Notes: generated by a model not told the origin, from the sequence alone. 64,000 nt of DNA from Nocardia amamiensis (GCF_015477605.1 NZ_JADLQX010000027.1:1-64000); one strand, 5' to 3'. Numbered from the stretch's first letter, positions 43,542-51,857 are shown. Numbers and translations: made by a program.

Positions 43542-44857
43542 TCCGCCAGGAGTTGGTCGAGCTCGCGTACACACAGAGCGTCAGTCCACCGACCGAGGTC
43601 CGATCGAGCATCAGCGATGATGCCGATTAGCCGGTCCGAACGGCACTCGGTGGCGAGACGGGCTGCCTTGCCGATACATTTTGCTGCTTCATCGATTTCC
43701 CATCCTGCGATATGGGCATGCGCAAGGTCGATGTAGGCCACTGCCCGGTTGCGTGTGAAGCCCTCGCCGATGAGAGCGAGCGACGATTCGGCCGCAACCT
43801 GTGCCTCGGCTGCAGATCCGAGCCTGTACATGCAGTCGCTCCGAAACGCTAGTGAAAGACCCGGCCCATGGAAGTACGCGACAGAGTTCTTTTCGGCCGG
43901 AAAGTCATCCAGCGTGGCATCGGCGGCGTCGAGTGCCGTGACACATGCCTCATGCCGTCCTGTGGTGGCGTAGGCATACGCTGCGATGTCATCGGCATAG
44001 GCGCGTAACAGGCGATCATCAACGCTTCGTGCCCAGTTCTGCGCGGCCACTGCGTGATCGATCCCTGTCCGAGGAGACCCACGCCAGGTCGCGAGGTAGC
44101 TCAGATTGCACAGGATGAGGGCGACGAGTGCGTCGTTACCCGCGTCGTGCGCGGATTCGCGGGCCTGCTCGTAGCTGGAATTCGCAGAGTTGAAGTCACA
44201 GAGGTCGAACTGCATCCACCCGGCCAGCTGCGCGAGCCGGCTATGAAGCGTCAGCAACCGCGGCCGCAAATGGTTGGGCGCCGGCTGCAGCAGTGCGGAT
44301 GTAATCGCCTGCTGAACGGAGACCATCGGAAGAACAGCGTGGGGGCCGTAGAGGTTGTTCTGCGAACGCGCAATATCCAGCGCAGCCTCGATATGACCGA
44401 CGGTCAAGTCATCCACACGGTCGGGTTGGATGAGCACTTCGCCGACTCGACGTTGCTCGTCCGGATCCAAACCCGCCAAGATCGCGGCGACAGCAGGGAG
44501 CCCACCGGCAACGCCACCGAACAGAGAGAGCAACTCACGCCGATTCATCTCGACCCACGTCCGCAGTTCGACATCCAGTGGCGAGTGTAGGCGGGTCGAC
44601 GCTGAGCAAGTGGCAATCGCAGGCGTGAGCGATGCACCTTCGTTGTAGAACCTATACGTCTGCTCCTGGCTTAGACCGTTGAGCAGCGTGTCCATGACGT
44701 CCGAAGAACGCGGGCTCAGCGCGGCCTTACTGCCGTGCTGCTCCCACTTCCCGACCGTTCGCACCGCCCGCCCGCAAGCCGCCGCGAACTCCTCCTGTGT
44801 CAACCGCATTGCCGTACGAAGCGCCAGAACATCTGCGCCAGTCCACTTGTCGATCAT
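43514..44857 (-). CDS. XRE-type HTH regulator with TPR-like domain
   Basis: 447 residues from ATG 44857. HTH at about 8-55 (DVLALRTAMRLTQEEFAAACGRAVRTVGKWEQ); the remaining 350 residues are helical TPR-like repeats (VALILCNLSYLATWRGSPRTG, LLRAYADDIAAYAYATTGRHE). Such HTH-TPR regulators in actinobacteria often bind peptides or sense a partner. The codon choice is less GC-rich than in flanking core genes. It is divergent from the kinase-glycosylase-radical SAM operon, which it probably controls. Confidence 0.85.
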   Translation of the reverse strand: MIDKWTGADVLALRTAMRLTQEEFAAACGRAVRTVGKWEQHGSKAALSPRSSDVMDTLLNGLSQEQTYRFYNEGASLTPAIATCSASTRLHSPLDVELRTWVEMNRRELLSLFGGVAGGLPAVAAILAGLDPDEQRRVGEVLIQPDRVDDLTVGHIEAALDIARSQNNLYGPHAVLPMVSVQQAITSALLQPAPNHLRPRLLTLHSRLAQLAGWMQFDLCDFNSANSSYEQARESAHDAGNDALVALILCNLSYLATWRGSPRTGIDHAVAAQNWARSVDDRLLRAYADDIAAYAYATTGRHEACVTALDAADATLDDFPAEKNSVAYFHGPGLSLAFRSDCMYRLGSAAEAQVAAESSLALIGEGFTRNRAVAYIDLAHAHIAGWEIDEAAKCIGKAARLATECRSDRLIGIIADARSDLGRWTDALCVRELDQLLADYGFPSSRM

Positions 44858-44944
44858 CGCTGGCCCCACCCACCACTCGGCGTGTCGAATACCGGAAGAG
44901 TAGGACCAAAATGCCTGCCGCGTACCTGTATTACGTCGCTCCGT

Positions 44945-44972
44945 CACCGGATTCTGGAACCCGCATCCGGTG
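44945..44972. promoter_or_regulatory. inverted repeat in the island's divergent promoter gap
   Basis: CACCGGAT (44945-44952) and ATCCGGTG (44965-44972) are exact inverted copies with a 12-bp spacer, in the 230-bp gap between the XRE-TPR gene and the operon starting at 45088. Candidate operator for the XRE regulator. Confidence 0.5.
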
Positions 44973-45087
44973 CCGGGTCGGTGCCGTTGCCGCCCAACGG
45001 CACACCGATCAGTTGTGAGCGGCCGATCGGTGGCGCTTGCTCCTCGGCGCCGGATGCTCATCACATGACGAGCAGGGAGGCGCGGGG

Positions 45088-45567
45088 ATGGGGTTGGACG
45101 ACACTCAGGTGCTGCCGCCGGTGCAGGCCGATACGCCTTCGACACGGTGTCGGTTCTATCGGGAGACGTGCGGGCTACCCGCGCGAGTGCAGCCCGAAAT
45201 CGGAAGCATCATCGTGCCTGCGGGCAAAGTTGGCGCGATTACCATGCCGCATCAGCTCGGCGCTGCGGTCAAAAGCCATATGCACAGTCAGGGTGTGCAG
45301 CTCGGTCCCATCGTGTCGCACCCTCGGTCGAAACGGTGGACGTTCCTGATCGTGCCGGACGTACCGGACGAGAACAGGCTGTTCGCCGAGATGTTCCGGC
45401 TCAACGTTTCGGTGTCGCGCTTCGGCGCGCAAATCGCGTTGCCGTCGCCCGGTGCCCGGCAGGCGGGATTCCGCGTCTGGGTGCGCCCTCCACGCGACGA
45501 GTTCCGCCCATCCGGCATGGCCGTGATCGAGTCCATCCGCGCCTGTCGGTCGAAGCGCAGGCGGTAG
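45088..45567 (+). CDS. island protein A, conserved hypothetical
   Basis: 159 residues from ATG 45088, with GGGAGG 7 bp upstream. I do not recognise an established family, although similar proteins seem to recur in actinobacteria. It contains TRCRFYRETCGLPA, AITMPHQLGAAVKSH, HPRSKRWTFLIVPDVPDEN and GFRVWVRPPRDEFRPSG. It is a mixed alpha/beta soluble protein ending in a basic tail (CRSKRRR). First gene of the operon and 4 bp from gene B. A broken copy of its 3-prime third lies at 49366-49495. Confidence 0.7.
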   Translation: MGLDDTQVLPPVQADTPSTRCRFYRETCGLPARVQPEIGSIIVPAGKVGAITMPHQLGAAVKSHMHSQGVQLGPIVSHPRSKRWTFLIVPDVPDENRLFAEMFRLNVSVSRFGAQIALPSPGARQAGFRVWVRPPRDEFRPSGMAVIESIRACRSKRRR

Positions 45568-45571
45568 TGAT

Positions 45572-45856
45572 ATGGGTCCGCAACGGTCGCCGCGCCCTGA
45601 AGAAGACGACGTTCATCTTTCGGTCCAGTTCCATGATGTGGATCTTGATTTCGCCGCCTGCCTGACGGCCGCGTTGTATTTCGTGCAGGACTGGCGCGCT
45701 TACCACTACCCAGATGCAGTGACCGTGATCCCCGGCGACGCGGCTGGACTACCTCGATTGCCGAACGAACGCCTTTATCTGGAGCCGTGTCCGCGTGATT
45801 TTCGAGGGGCAACCATCGGCGAGCCGCCCGTGGAATGGACGGAGAAGAACCAATGA
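45572..45856 (+). CDS. island protein B, small hypothetical
   Basis: 94 residues from ATG 45572. Acidic and soluble, with LDFAACLTAALYFVQDWRAY as the only helical-looking segment. No known domain recognised. It overlaps the start of the dTMP-kinase-like gene by 4 bp (ATGA), so its translation is probably tied to that of the kinase. Confidence 0.6.
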   Translation: MGPQRSPRPEEDDVHLSVQFHDVDLDFAACLTAALYFVQDWRAYHYPDAVTVIPGDAAGLPRLPNERLYLEPCPRDFRGATIGEPPVEWTEKNQ

Positions 45857-46593
45857 GTCATCAGGTGCAACCCGAAAATGCGGATGCGACAACCGGCGCA
45901 GGCATGCTAGTTACTCTCGACGGTCCGGGAGGGGTTGGCAAGTCCAGCATTAGCCGCGAGCTTGTCGGCTATCTGCGCCGCCGAGGGGTCCGTGTGCACG
46001 CCACGGCACAGCCCAGCCCGACCGCGCTCGGTGATCTTATCCGTGTGCAGGCCGACACCTATCGCGGAATTGCGTTGGCGTGCTTGGTTGCTGGTGATCG
46101 GCATCATCAACTTGCCAATGAGATCGTCCCGGCGATCGACTCTGGCACGGTCGTGGTCTGTGACCGCTATCTGCCGTCCTCGCTCGTGCTGCAGACACTC
46201 GATGGTGTCGACGCCCAAACGGTATGGCAGCTCAATCATGGTGTGCGTATGCCAGATTTGGCGGTGATGCTGCACGCAGACGTCCGCGCACTGACAGCAA
46301 GACTCAGCACGCGAGGCGCACACGATCGATTCGAACGCGCAAGCGACAGCAGCCAGATCCAATCCGACCGCTTCCACGAAGTTGCCGCCGAACTCGCTCA
46401 CACCGGGTGGCCGGTTGCCGAGTTCGACTGCACGCATCGGCGGCCGTCCGACACCGCCCGCGCGATCGGCAAGCTCATCCTGCCTCACATCCAGGCACAC
46501 CACCCAGGCACCGATCGGCACGGTCAATCCACCGAACAGCAGGGAAGCGACGATGATGACCGAACACAAACCAGTGAAGGGAGCAACGAATGA
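45853..46593 (+). CDS. dTMP-kinase-like P-loop nucleotide kinase
   Basis: 246 residues from ATG 45853 with GGAG upstream. Walker A is LDGPGGVGKSS (residues 22-32); CDRYLPSSLVLQ at 103-114 is the DRY motif of thymidylate kinases; PDLAVMLHAD and RFERASDS follow. The C-terminal 40 residues are a polar extension. The genuine tmk of the cell should lie elsewhere, so this copy may phosphorylate a modified nucleotide. It overlaps both neighbours by 4 bp. Confidence 0.85.
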   Translation: MSHQVQPENADATTGAGMLVTLDGPGGVGKSSISRELVGYLRRRGVRVHATAQPSPTALGDLIRVQADTYRGIALACLVAGDRHHQLANEIVPAIDSGTVVVCDRYLPSSLVLQTLDGVDAQTVWQLNHGVRMPDLAVMLHADVRALTARLSTRGAHDRFERASDSSQIQSDRFHEVAAELAHTGWPVAEFDCTHRRPSDTARAIGKLILPHIQAHHPGTDRHGQSTEQQGSDDDDRTQTSEGSNE

Positions 46594-47387
46594 TCGCCGG
46601 ACGGATGATGCTCGACCACCCAGGCTGGATTCAGACGACCGAGGGCGTGACCCACCGCGCCGTCACCGACGGTCACCGCGTCACGCTCGTCACCGAAAGC
46701 GGAGCTGGCGACGGGTGGTTGCGGTTCGAAGAGTTCGATCCGGCCGCGCTGGCCGGTGCCGATGACATGTTGATCGGGTTGAAGGCTGCTGGCCCCGTTG
46801 CACGGCTGGCGAATCCGAACTTGTGGGATGCGCTGGCCACCGCAATTGTGCGGCAGGTGATCCGGGCCAGGCAGGCCCGCAAGCTGTATTTGCTGTTCAG
46901 CCGCGTTTACGGGCAGCCGGTCAGCCACGGTGACACCACAGCATGGCTGTTCCCGGGACCGCAGACGATCCTCGAGTTGTCCGACCAGGCGTTCTCCGAA
47001 CTCGGGGTCGCGTTCAAACGGTCCGCGCTTCAGGCCGCTGCTCGGGCTTATCTCGAACACGGCGAAGCCTGGACCGCAATGGCGAGTTCCGCCCCTGACC
47101 GCCTCGCGCTGATCGACGCCTTACAGGCGGTACCACGGATCGGGCCGTGGACCGCTGGCGCTGCGGTCGCCGACTTCACCAACGATTTCTCCGTGTATCC
47201 GTATGCCGATCTCGCTGTCCGAACGTGGGCAAGGCGGCTCTCACCCGAGCGAATGTGGCATGACGATGAGCCCGGGTTCGCGGCACAATGGCAAGAGTTG
47301 GCGGGAAATCAATTGTCCGCGTGGACATTACTCACTCTCGCATGGGGGATAAACAATGCCGACATCACCAGAACGGTCCCGTCGTGA
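46590..47387 (+). CDS. HhH-GPD superfamily DNA-glycosylase-like protein
   Basis: 265 residues. The N-terminal 65 residues are a beta-rich AlkA-like domain. NPNLWDALATAIVRQVIRARQA begins the helical core, and the helix-hairpin-helix is VPRIGPWTAGAAV (181-193), with Arg where Gly usually stands. Asp207 in YPYADLAVRTW is at the position of the catalytic Asp of AlkA. It may remove or process an unusual base; a derived branch of this fold in phages acts in thymidine hypermodification. Overlaps the radical SAM gene by 32 bp. Confidence 0.82.
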   Translation: MIAGRMMLDHPGWIQTTEGVTHRAVTDGHRVTLVTESGAGDGWLRFEEFDPAALAGADDMLIGLKAAGPVARLANPNLWDALATAIVRQVIRARQARKLYLLFSRVYGQPVSHGDTTAWLFPGPQTILELSDQAFSELGVAFKRSALQAAARAYLEHGEAWTAMASSAPDRLALIDALQAVPRIGPWTAGAAVADFTNDFSVYPYADLAVRTWARRLSPERMWHDDEPGFAAQWQELAGNQLSAWTLLTLAWGINNADITRTVPS

Positions 47388-48828
47388 CCTGATCGCTGGA
47401 GCCGCCACGAGCCACCCACTGGATGCGCTGTTCGTCAACGCACCGCTTCGCGACTACAGTCTGCGTCCCAGAGTCAACGACTTCACACTTCCTGTGCTGG
47501 GCATGGGCTACATCGCCACTTACGCCGCACAGCAGGGATTCAATGTCGGGGTCCTCGATGCCGAAGCCCACGGATTGGGTGTCGACCAGACGATCGACCT
47601 CATCAATACCACCCGGCCGCGGTGGGCAGGATTCAACCTGCTCGCACCCACCTATGAGATCAGTGCCCGCGTCGCCGCCGGTCTAGACCCCGAAATCAAG
47701 GTCATGCTTGGTGGGCACCAGGCGAAAGCAATGCCGAGCCAAATCCTCGCCGATCCACGCATGACACGCTGCGCCGCGCTGGTCCTCGGCGAAGCAGAGA
47801 CCCGAGTATCGGAACTCCTCGACGATCACAGCAACCGATCCCGCTTACCGGGCGTGATGTGGCTGGACCGGATTATGCGGACACCGGTTACCGGCGGAAT
47901 ACCGGGCACGTCCCACTATCTCGCACCCGACATCAATACGCTGCCGTTTGTCGACCGAACATACTTGTGCCAGGACCCCCACTACGAGCAGGGCCGGTGG
48001 GAAGCGAACATGGTCGGCGCGCGGGGATGCCCATACAATTGCTCGTTCTGCGGAGCGGCGGTCAGTGCCAACCCGGACATCACCATCCGCACCCGCAGCC
48101 CGCACAACATCATCGATGAGATGGTGCGCTTACGTGAAGACAACGCAGTGACCGCGTTTCGGTTCGTCGACGACCTCTTCCTGGGAGCACGCCGCGTGAT
48201 CGACACGATGATGGGCGCGTTCACCACTGAACGAGTCGGCGACTGGGCGTGCTGGGATGCCACCGGTCGCATCAACGTACTGCATCGCGCCGCCGATGCC
48301 ACACTGGATACCTTGGCGTCCAATGGATTACGCGAAGTCGCACTCGGTATCGAGTCCGGCAGCGCTCGCATGCTCGAGTACATCGACAAACGCATCACCC
48401 CCGAGATGGCGGTCAGCGTCGTGACCCGCCTTGCCGAACGCGGCATCGGCGTGAAGGGCTACTTCATCCTCGGATTTCCCGGCGAGACACGCGAAGAGAT
48501 CGACGCTACTGAGCAGTTGATCCACCGATTGTGGGAGGCCACCGATCAACTACCCGGCCAATTCCGTGCGTCGGTGTTCGAGTTCCGTCCTTACCCCGGC
48601 ACGCCTGAATGGCATCGACTGATGAAGACCGGACGCTACCAGCCGGAACAGCTTCTGAACTACTCGCCGGTGGATTTGACCGACGGGGGTGTCGACGAGT
48701 CGATGCTTGCCCGCGACGAGTTCAACTTCTCGGTCAACCTCCAGCTCGCCGAAGCGCCAACCAGCTATATCCGTGCCAAGCTGGTCGACCTGGCGCGCGC
48801 CCAGCATGAGCGCACCACCACCGGTTAG
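47356..48828 (+). CDS. B12-binding-domain radical SAM enzyme
   Basis: 490 residues. The N-terminal 170 residues form a cobalamin-binding-like Rossmann region (LGMGYIATYAAQQGFNVGVLDAEAHGLG, VMLGGHQAKAMPSQIL, LGEAETRVSELL). The radical SAM barrel carries CPYNCSFC (C225, C229, C232) and continues with FRFVDDLFLGARR, LREVALGIESGS and KGYFILGFPGET. Members methylate or rearrange unreactive carbons. Its start lies inside the glycosylase-like gene and its stop overlaps that of the convergent NUDIX gene. Confidence 0.9.
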   Translation: MPTSPERSRRDLIAGAATSHPLDALFVNAPLRDYSLRPRVNDFTLPVLGMGYIATYAAQQGFNVGVLDAEAHGLGVDQTIDLINTTRPRWAGFNLLAPTYEISARVAAGLDPEIKVMLGGHQAKAMPSQILADPRMTRCAALVLGEAETRVSELLDDHSNRSRLPGVMWLDRIMRTPVTGGIPGTSHYLAPDINTLPFVDRTYLCQDPHYEQGRWEANMVGARGCPYNCSFCGAAVSANPDITIRTRSPHNIIDEMVRLREDNAVTAFRFVDDLFLGARRVIDTMMGAFTTERVGDWACWDATGRINVLHRAADATLDTLASNGLREVALGIESGSARMLEYIDKRITPEMAVSVVTRLAERGIGVKGYFILGFPGETREEIDATEQLIHRLWEATDQLPGQFRASVFEFRPYPGTPEWHRLMKTGRYQPEQLLNYSPVDLTDGGVDESMLARDEFNFSVNLQLAEAPTSYIRAKLVDLARAQHERTTTG

Positions 48829-49289
48829 ATGCTGACGCCGGCGACCACAGCCGGTGTATTCCAGCCGTGCTCGCTGAACTGCGTTCCGCCGTCGAGGAAT
48901 GCGTGGATTCCGACGGCGGGGTACTCGATCAAGTCATCGGGCAGCTGGTCGATAGGGAACCACTGCACAGCCGCGCACTTGTCTGGTTCCCGATTCACCG
49001 GCTCTCCGGCCCACCGACGTGCCTGAAGGAACATCCCCAGCCGGGGCTCCGGGCCGGAACCGGCGGCGTGTACCGCGTGGACGAAATGGAGGTCGGTCGG
49101 GTCGATGAGCACGCCGACTTCCTCATGGGCTTCACGGATGGCGGCAGCAGTGATCGGCTCGCCCGCATCCAGTTTGCCCGACGGTAGATGCCACCTGCCT
49201 TCGAACATATCTCCTCGGCGCTGAGTCAGCAGCAGTTCGTCGTCGCGCACGAGCAGGATATGAACGTCTACCAGGTGACGATCGGCCAT
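48825..49289 (-). CDS. NUDIX hydrolase
   Basis: 154 residues from ATG 49289, 7 bp after AGGAG. The NUDIX box GKLDAGEPITAAAIREAHEEVGV (38-60) is complete. It cleaves nucleoside diphosphates linked to another moiety, so a modified nucleotide is a plausible substrate. Convergent with the island operon, overlapping its last stop by 4 bp. A deleted copy lies at 51735-51857. Confidence 0.9.
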   Translation of the reverse strand: MADRHLVDVHILLVRDDELLLTQRRGDMFEGRWHLPSGKLDAGEPITAAAIREAHEEVGVLIDPTDLHFVHAVHAAGSGPEPRLGMFLQARRWAGEPVNREPDKCAAVQWFPIDQLPDDLIEYPAVGIHAFLDGGTQFSEHGWNTPAVVAGVSI

Positions 49290-49365
49290 CGGCATCTCCT
49301 CGCGTTCCAGGTCGGCGGAGACAATACGGCACCGGCGATCTTGTCACCAGTGGACCCGCGTGGGC

Positions 49366-49495
49366 TTCGGCCAGATGCTCCGGCTCAACGGTTTCGGTGT
49401 CGCGCTTCGGCGCGCAAATCGCGCCGGCACCCGACAGGCGTGATTCCGCGTCTGGGTGACATCACCATGCGATGCCTTCCGGCCATCCGGCATGG
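49366..49495 (+). pseudogene. remnant of island gene A
   Basis: GATG(C/T)TCCGGCTCAAC, TTTCGGTGTCGCGCTTCGGC, GCGCAAATCGCG, GATTCCGCGTCTGGGTG and CCATCCGGCATGGCCG occur in the same order as in gene A (about 45393-45525). One added G and several small indels break the frame. It covers only the last third of gene A and follows directly on the NUDIX flank. The rest of 49296-49642 shows nothing else recognisable. Confidence 0.75.
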
Positions 49496-49642
49496 CCGCT
49501 TGTTCCGGGGCGGGACGTTCGTGACGCTCGGCAACCCACGCAGCGCTGTGCGTTGCGCACGCGTCGTTCGGGGCGCTCGAACCTACCAGTATGGAACGGT
49601 TCCGAATCGCGTCGGCGGCGGCCTCGCATAAGGCGACAACTC

Positions 49643-50617
49643 TCAGGATGACACTCCGTAGCAGGTGGCAATCGCGGCGGCGCGGTTGCGCAGGGAGGTG
49701 CGCAACGACTGCGGCGCAACGGCTTCCGCGTCCGTGGTGAGCTGCCACAGCGCCCATTCGGCGTGTCGGGAATCTTGGAAGGTCACCTCCAGCCGCAGCC
49801 AGCCGTTTGCGTCGGGTTCCTCGGTGTGGACCGCCAGTGCGGTGCTCACCAGGTCCTCCCGCCGCGCCGGGTGCACCCGTACCAGCACGGCGATTTGGTC
49901 GCCGCTGGTCCGAAACCGCGTGCTGCGTTCCTGCCACGCCCGGTCCAGATCGACCCGGTCTGGTCGCTGTGCCGGTTCGGGGAGTTCCTTTGCTGCCAGC
50001 ACCCGCGACAGCCGGTACGTGCGGTCCGCGCCGGACCTCGTGGCCAGCAGGTAGAGCTGGTCGCGAACGATTACCAGGCCGATCGGGTCCACCGTGCGCC
50101 ACTTCGGGGTCTGGTCGAGGGCCGCGTAGTGGATGCGCAGCTTGTGTCCGGCGAAGACCGCTCGCCGGACCTCGGCCAATATGGTGCCGGGCACCTCCTC
50201 AGCGACCAGCCGACGCGACAGCAGATCGGTCTCCGGATCGATGAGCAATCGCTCGGCCACGTCAGCTGCGGTGCCCCGATAGCTTTCCGGTAGCGCGTCG
50301 ACCACCTTGAGCATCGCCGAAGCAAGCGCCGAGCCGAGGCCGAATGCCTCTGCGCCGCGCCGTGATCCGGCGATGAGCAAGGCAAGCGCCTCGTCGTGGT
50401 TCAGCCCGGTGAGCTCGGTCCGAAACCCAGGTAGCAACGCGAAACCTCCGTGCCGGCCGCGTTCGGCGAAGACCGGGACACCGGCCGCGGACAGCGCCTC
50501 GATGTCGCGCAACACGGTGCGGGTGGACACCTCCAGCTCGTCGGCCAGCTCGGCCGCGGTCAGCCGACCGCGCTGGCGCAGCAGCAGCACCAGCGACACC
50601 AACCGGTCGGCGCGCAT
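49643..50617 (-). CDS. YafY-type HTH/WYL transcriptional regulator
   Basis: 324 residues. HTH with LTAAELADELEVSTRTVLRDIEAL, WYL domain with TVDPIGLVIVRDQLYLLATR, and a C-terminal WCX-like region (EWALWQLTTDAEAVAPQSLR). It is a distant relative of the regulator at 15158. Divergent from a RidA-like gene with a perfect inverted repeat between them. Confidence 0.9.
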   Translation of the reverse strand: MRADRLVSLVLLLRQRGRLTAAELADELEVSTRTVLRDIEALSAAGVPVFAERGRHGGFALLPGFRTELTGLNHDEALALLIAGSRRGAEAFGLGSALASAMLKVVDALPESYRGTAADVAERLLIDPETDLLSRRLVAEEVPGTILAEVRRAVFAGHKLRIHYAALDQTPKWRTVDPIGLVIVRDQLYLLATRSGADRTYRLSRVLAAKELPEPAQRPDRVDLDRAWQERSTRFRTSGDQIAVLVRVHPARREDLVSTALAVHTEEPDANGWLRLEVTFQDSRHAEWALWQLTTDAEAVAPQSLRTSLRNRAAAIATCYGVSS

Positions 50618-50636
50618 CCGAAAACTGTACCGAATA

Positions 50637-50655
50637 CACGACAGAGGATGTCGTG
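50637..50655. promoter_or_regulatory. operator between WYL regulator and RidA gene
   Basis: CACGACAGAGGATGTCGTG: perfect 7-bp arms with a 5-bp spacer, 20 bp upstream of the WYL regulator start. The shape ACGACA-N5-TGTCGT suits a dimeric WYL regulator that controls itself and the RidA-DUF488 side. Confidence 0.65.
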
Positions 50656-50746
50656 ATTAGCTGGGAGGCTTTCCGCCACGGCGTCACAGACAGCGGCTAC
50701 CGGGCCGGTGGACGCACGTACTTCAATGAATCGAATGGGAGCTGAT

Positions 50747-51145
50747 GTGGTGGAACGAACGGCAGTCAACCCGGTGACGTGGTCGGAGGAGCTGGGATTC
50801 AACCAGGGTGAGCTCGTCTCCGGGCACACCCGGACCCTGTACTGCTCCGGCCAGACCGCGATGAGCGGCGACGGCAAACCACAGCATGACGGTGACATGG
50901 CGGCGCAGTTGGCGCTGAGTCTCGACAACTTGGAGGCCGTGCTCAAAGAGGCCGGCATGTCGCTGGCGAACCTCGTCCGGCTCAACGTCTACACCACCGA
51001 CGTCGATCTGCTCTTCCAGCACTACGGCGTGCTGGCGTCGCGGCTGGGCGCTTCCGGGGTGGCGCCGGCTACCACGATGCTCGGGGTCACACGGCTGGCG
51101 ATTCCCGGCCAGATGGTCGAGCTCGAGGGAACCGCCGTCGAGTGA
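50747..51145 (+). CDS. RidA family (YjgF/UK114) protein
   Basis: 132 residues from GTG 50747, which has GGGAG 5 bp upstream; ATG 50735 is another choice. Family segments LYCSGQTAMSGDG, QLALSLDNLEAVLKEAG, LVRLNVYTTDVDLL and PATTMLGVTRLAIPGQMVELE are present. The conserved Arg that binds the substrate carboxylate in true RidA appears replaced (ATTMLGVTRLA), so enamine/imine deaminase activity is uncertain. Confidence 0.85.
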   Translation: MVERTAVNPVTWSEELGFNQGELVSGHTRTLYCSGQTAMSGDGKPQHDGDMAAQLALSLDNLEAVLKEAGMSLANLVRLNVYTTDVDLLFQHYGVLASRLGASGVAPATTMLGVTRLAIPGQMVELEGTAVE

Positions 51146-51151
51146 TGTGAC

Positions 51152-51187
51152 CTCGCCGCCTCCGGTAGGGCTGCCGGAGGCGGCGAG
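51152..51187 (+). terminator. strong hairpin after the RidA gene
   Basis: CTCGCCGCCTCCGG (51152-51165) pairs perfectly with 51174-51187 across an 8-nt loop, 7 bp after the RidA stop. There is no T-run. It argues that DUF488 translation begins after this hairpin. Confidence 0.7.
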
Positions 51188-51212
51188 CAGCAGGAAGGTA
51201 GGTGATTTCCCG

Positions 51213-51698
51213 GTGCTCAGAATGGTGACAATCGGCGTCTACGGCTTCGACGGCGAGTCCTTCCTGCAACGGCTACGGCGCGCGGATGTTCGCCTGCTGC
51301 TCGATGTTCGCGAGCGCCGCGGGGTCCGCGGACCCGAGTACGCCTGGGCGAACTCGCGGCGACTGCAGGCGGCCCTCGCCCAAGCCGGGATCGCCTACGA
51401 GCACCACCGCGAACTTGCCCCGACCACCGAGCTCCGCCGGCTCCAGTATGCCGAGGACGACCGCCAAGGGGTCGGCAAACGCTCGCGCCGTGAACTCGCT
51501 GCCGAGTACACCCGCCGCTACACCACCGAGATCCTCGACCGCGCCGACCTCGCCCCGATCGTGTCGGCGCTGCCGAGCAGCGGGACCGCAGCCCTGCTCT
51601 GCGTAGAGCGCGACCCTGAGGCTTGCCATCGCTCATTGATCGCCCGGCGGCTGACCGAGCAGCACCACGTCACGGTCGAGCACCTGCGCCCGTTGTGA
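51213..51698 (+). CDS. DUF488 domain protein
   Basis: About 161 residues from GTG 51213, with AGGTAGGTG upstream; ATG 51222 is also possible. DUF488 markers: MVTIGVYGFDGESFLQRL, VRLLLDVRERRG, and LLCVERDPEACHRSLIA with its Cys and CHR. Function of this family is not established. The GTG at 51147 lies before the hairpin and was rejected as start. Confidence 0.8.
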   Translation: MLRMVTIGVYGFDGESFLQRLRRADVRLLLDVRERRGVRGPEYAWANSRRLQAALAQAGIAYEHHRELAPTTELRRLQYAEDDRQGVGKRSRRELAAEYTRRYTTEILDRADLAPIVSALPSSGTAALLCVERDPEACHRSLIARRLTEQHHVTVEHLRPL

Positions 51699-51734
51699 CG
51701 CGGGAATTCCTCAATATCTCGCGAACCTTCCAGG

Positions 51735-51857
51735 TCAATGCACTAGATGGCTGACCGTAGCCGGTGTATTCCAGCCGTGCTCGCTGAACTGCGTTCCGCC
51801 GTTGAGGTATGCGCGTATTCCGACGGCGGGGTACTCGACCAGGTGACGATCGGCCAT
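51735..51857 (-). pseudogene. internally deleted copy of the NUDIX gene
   Basis: The 5-prime codons (MADRHLV) are joined in frame to the 3-prime codons (EYPAVGIRAYLNGGTQFSEH) of the NUDIX gene at 48825-49289; about 340 bp with the whole NUDIX box are missing. The junction is at GAC/GAG-CAG-like microhomology. A 40-residue frame stays open. About 40 bp of upstream flank are also homologous to the intact locus. Confidence 0.8.

Noticed and set aside
50747..51698. Toxin-antitoxin pair from RidA and DUF488
   Set aside because: A strong hairpin separates the genes and neither family is a known toxin or antitoxin.
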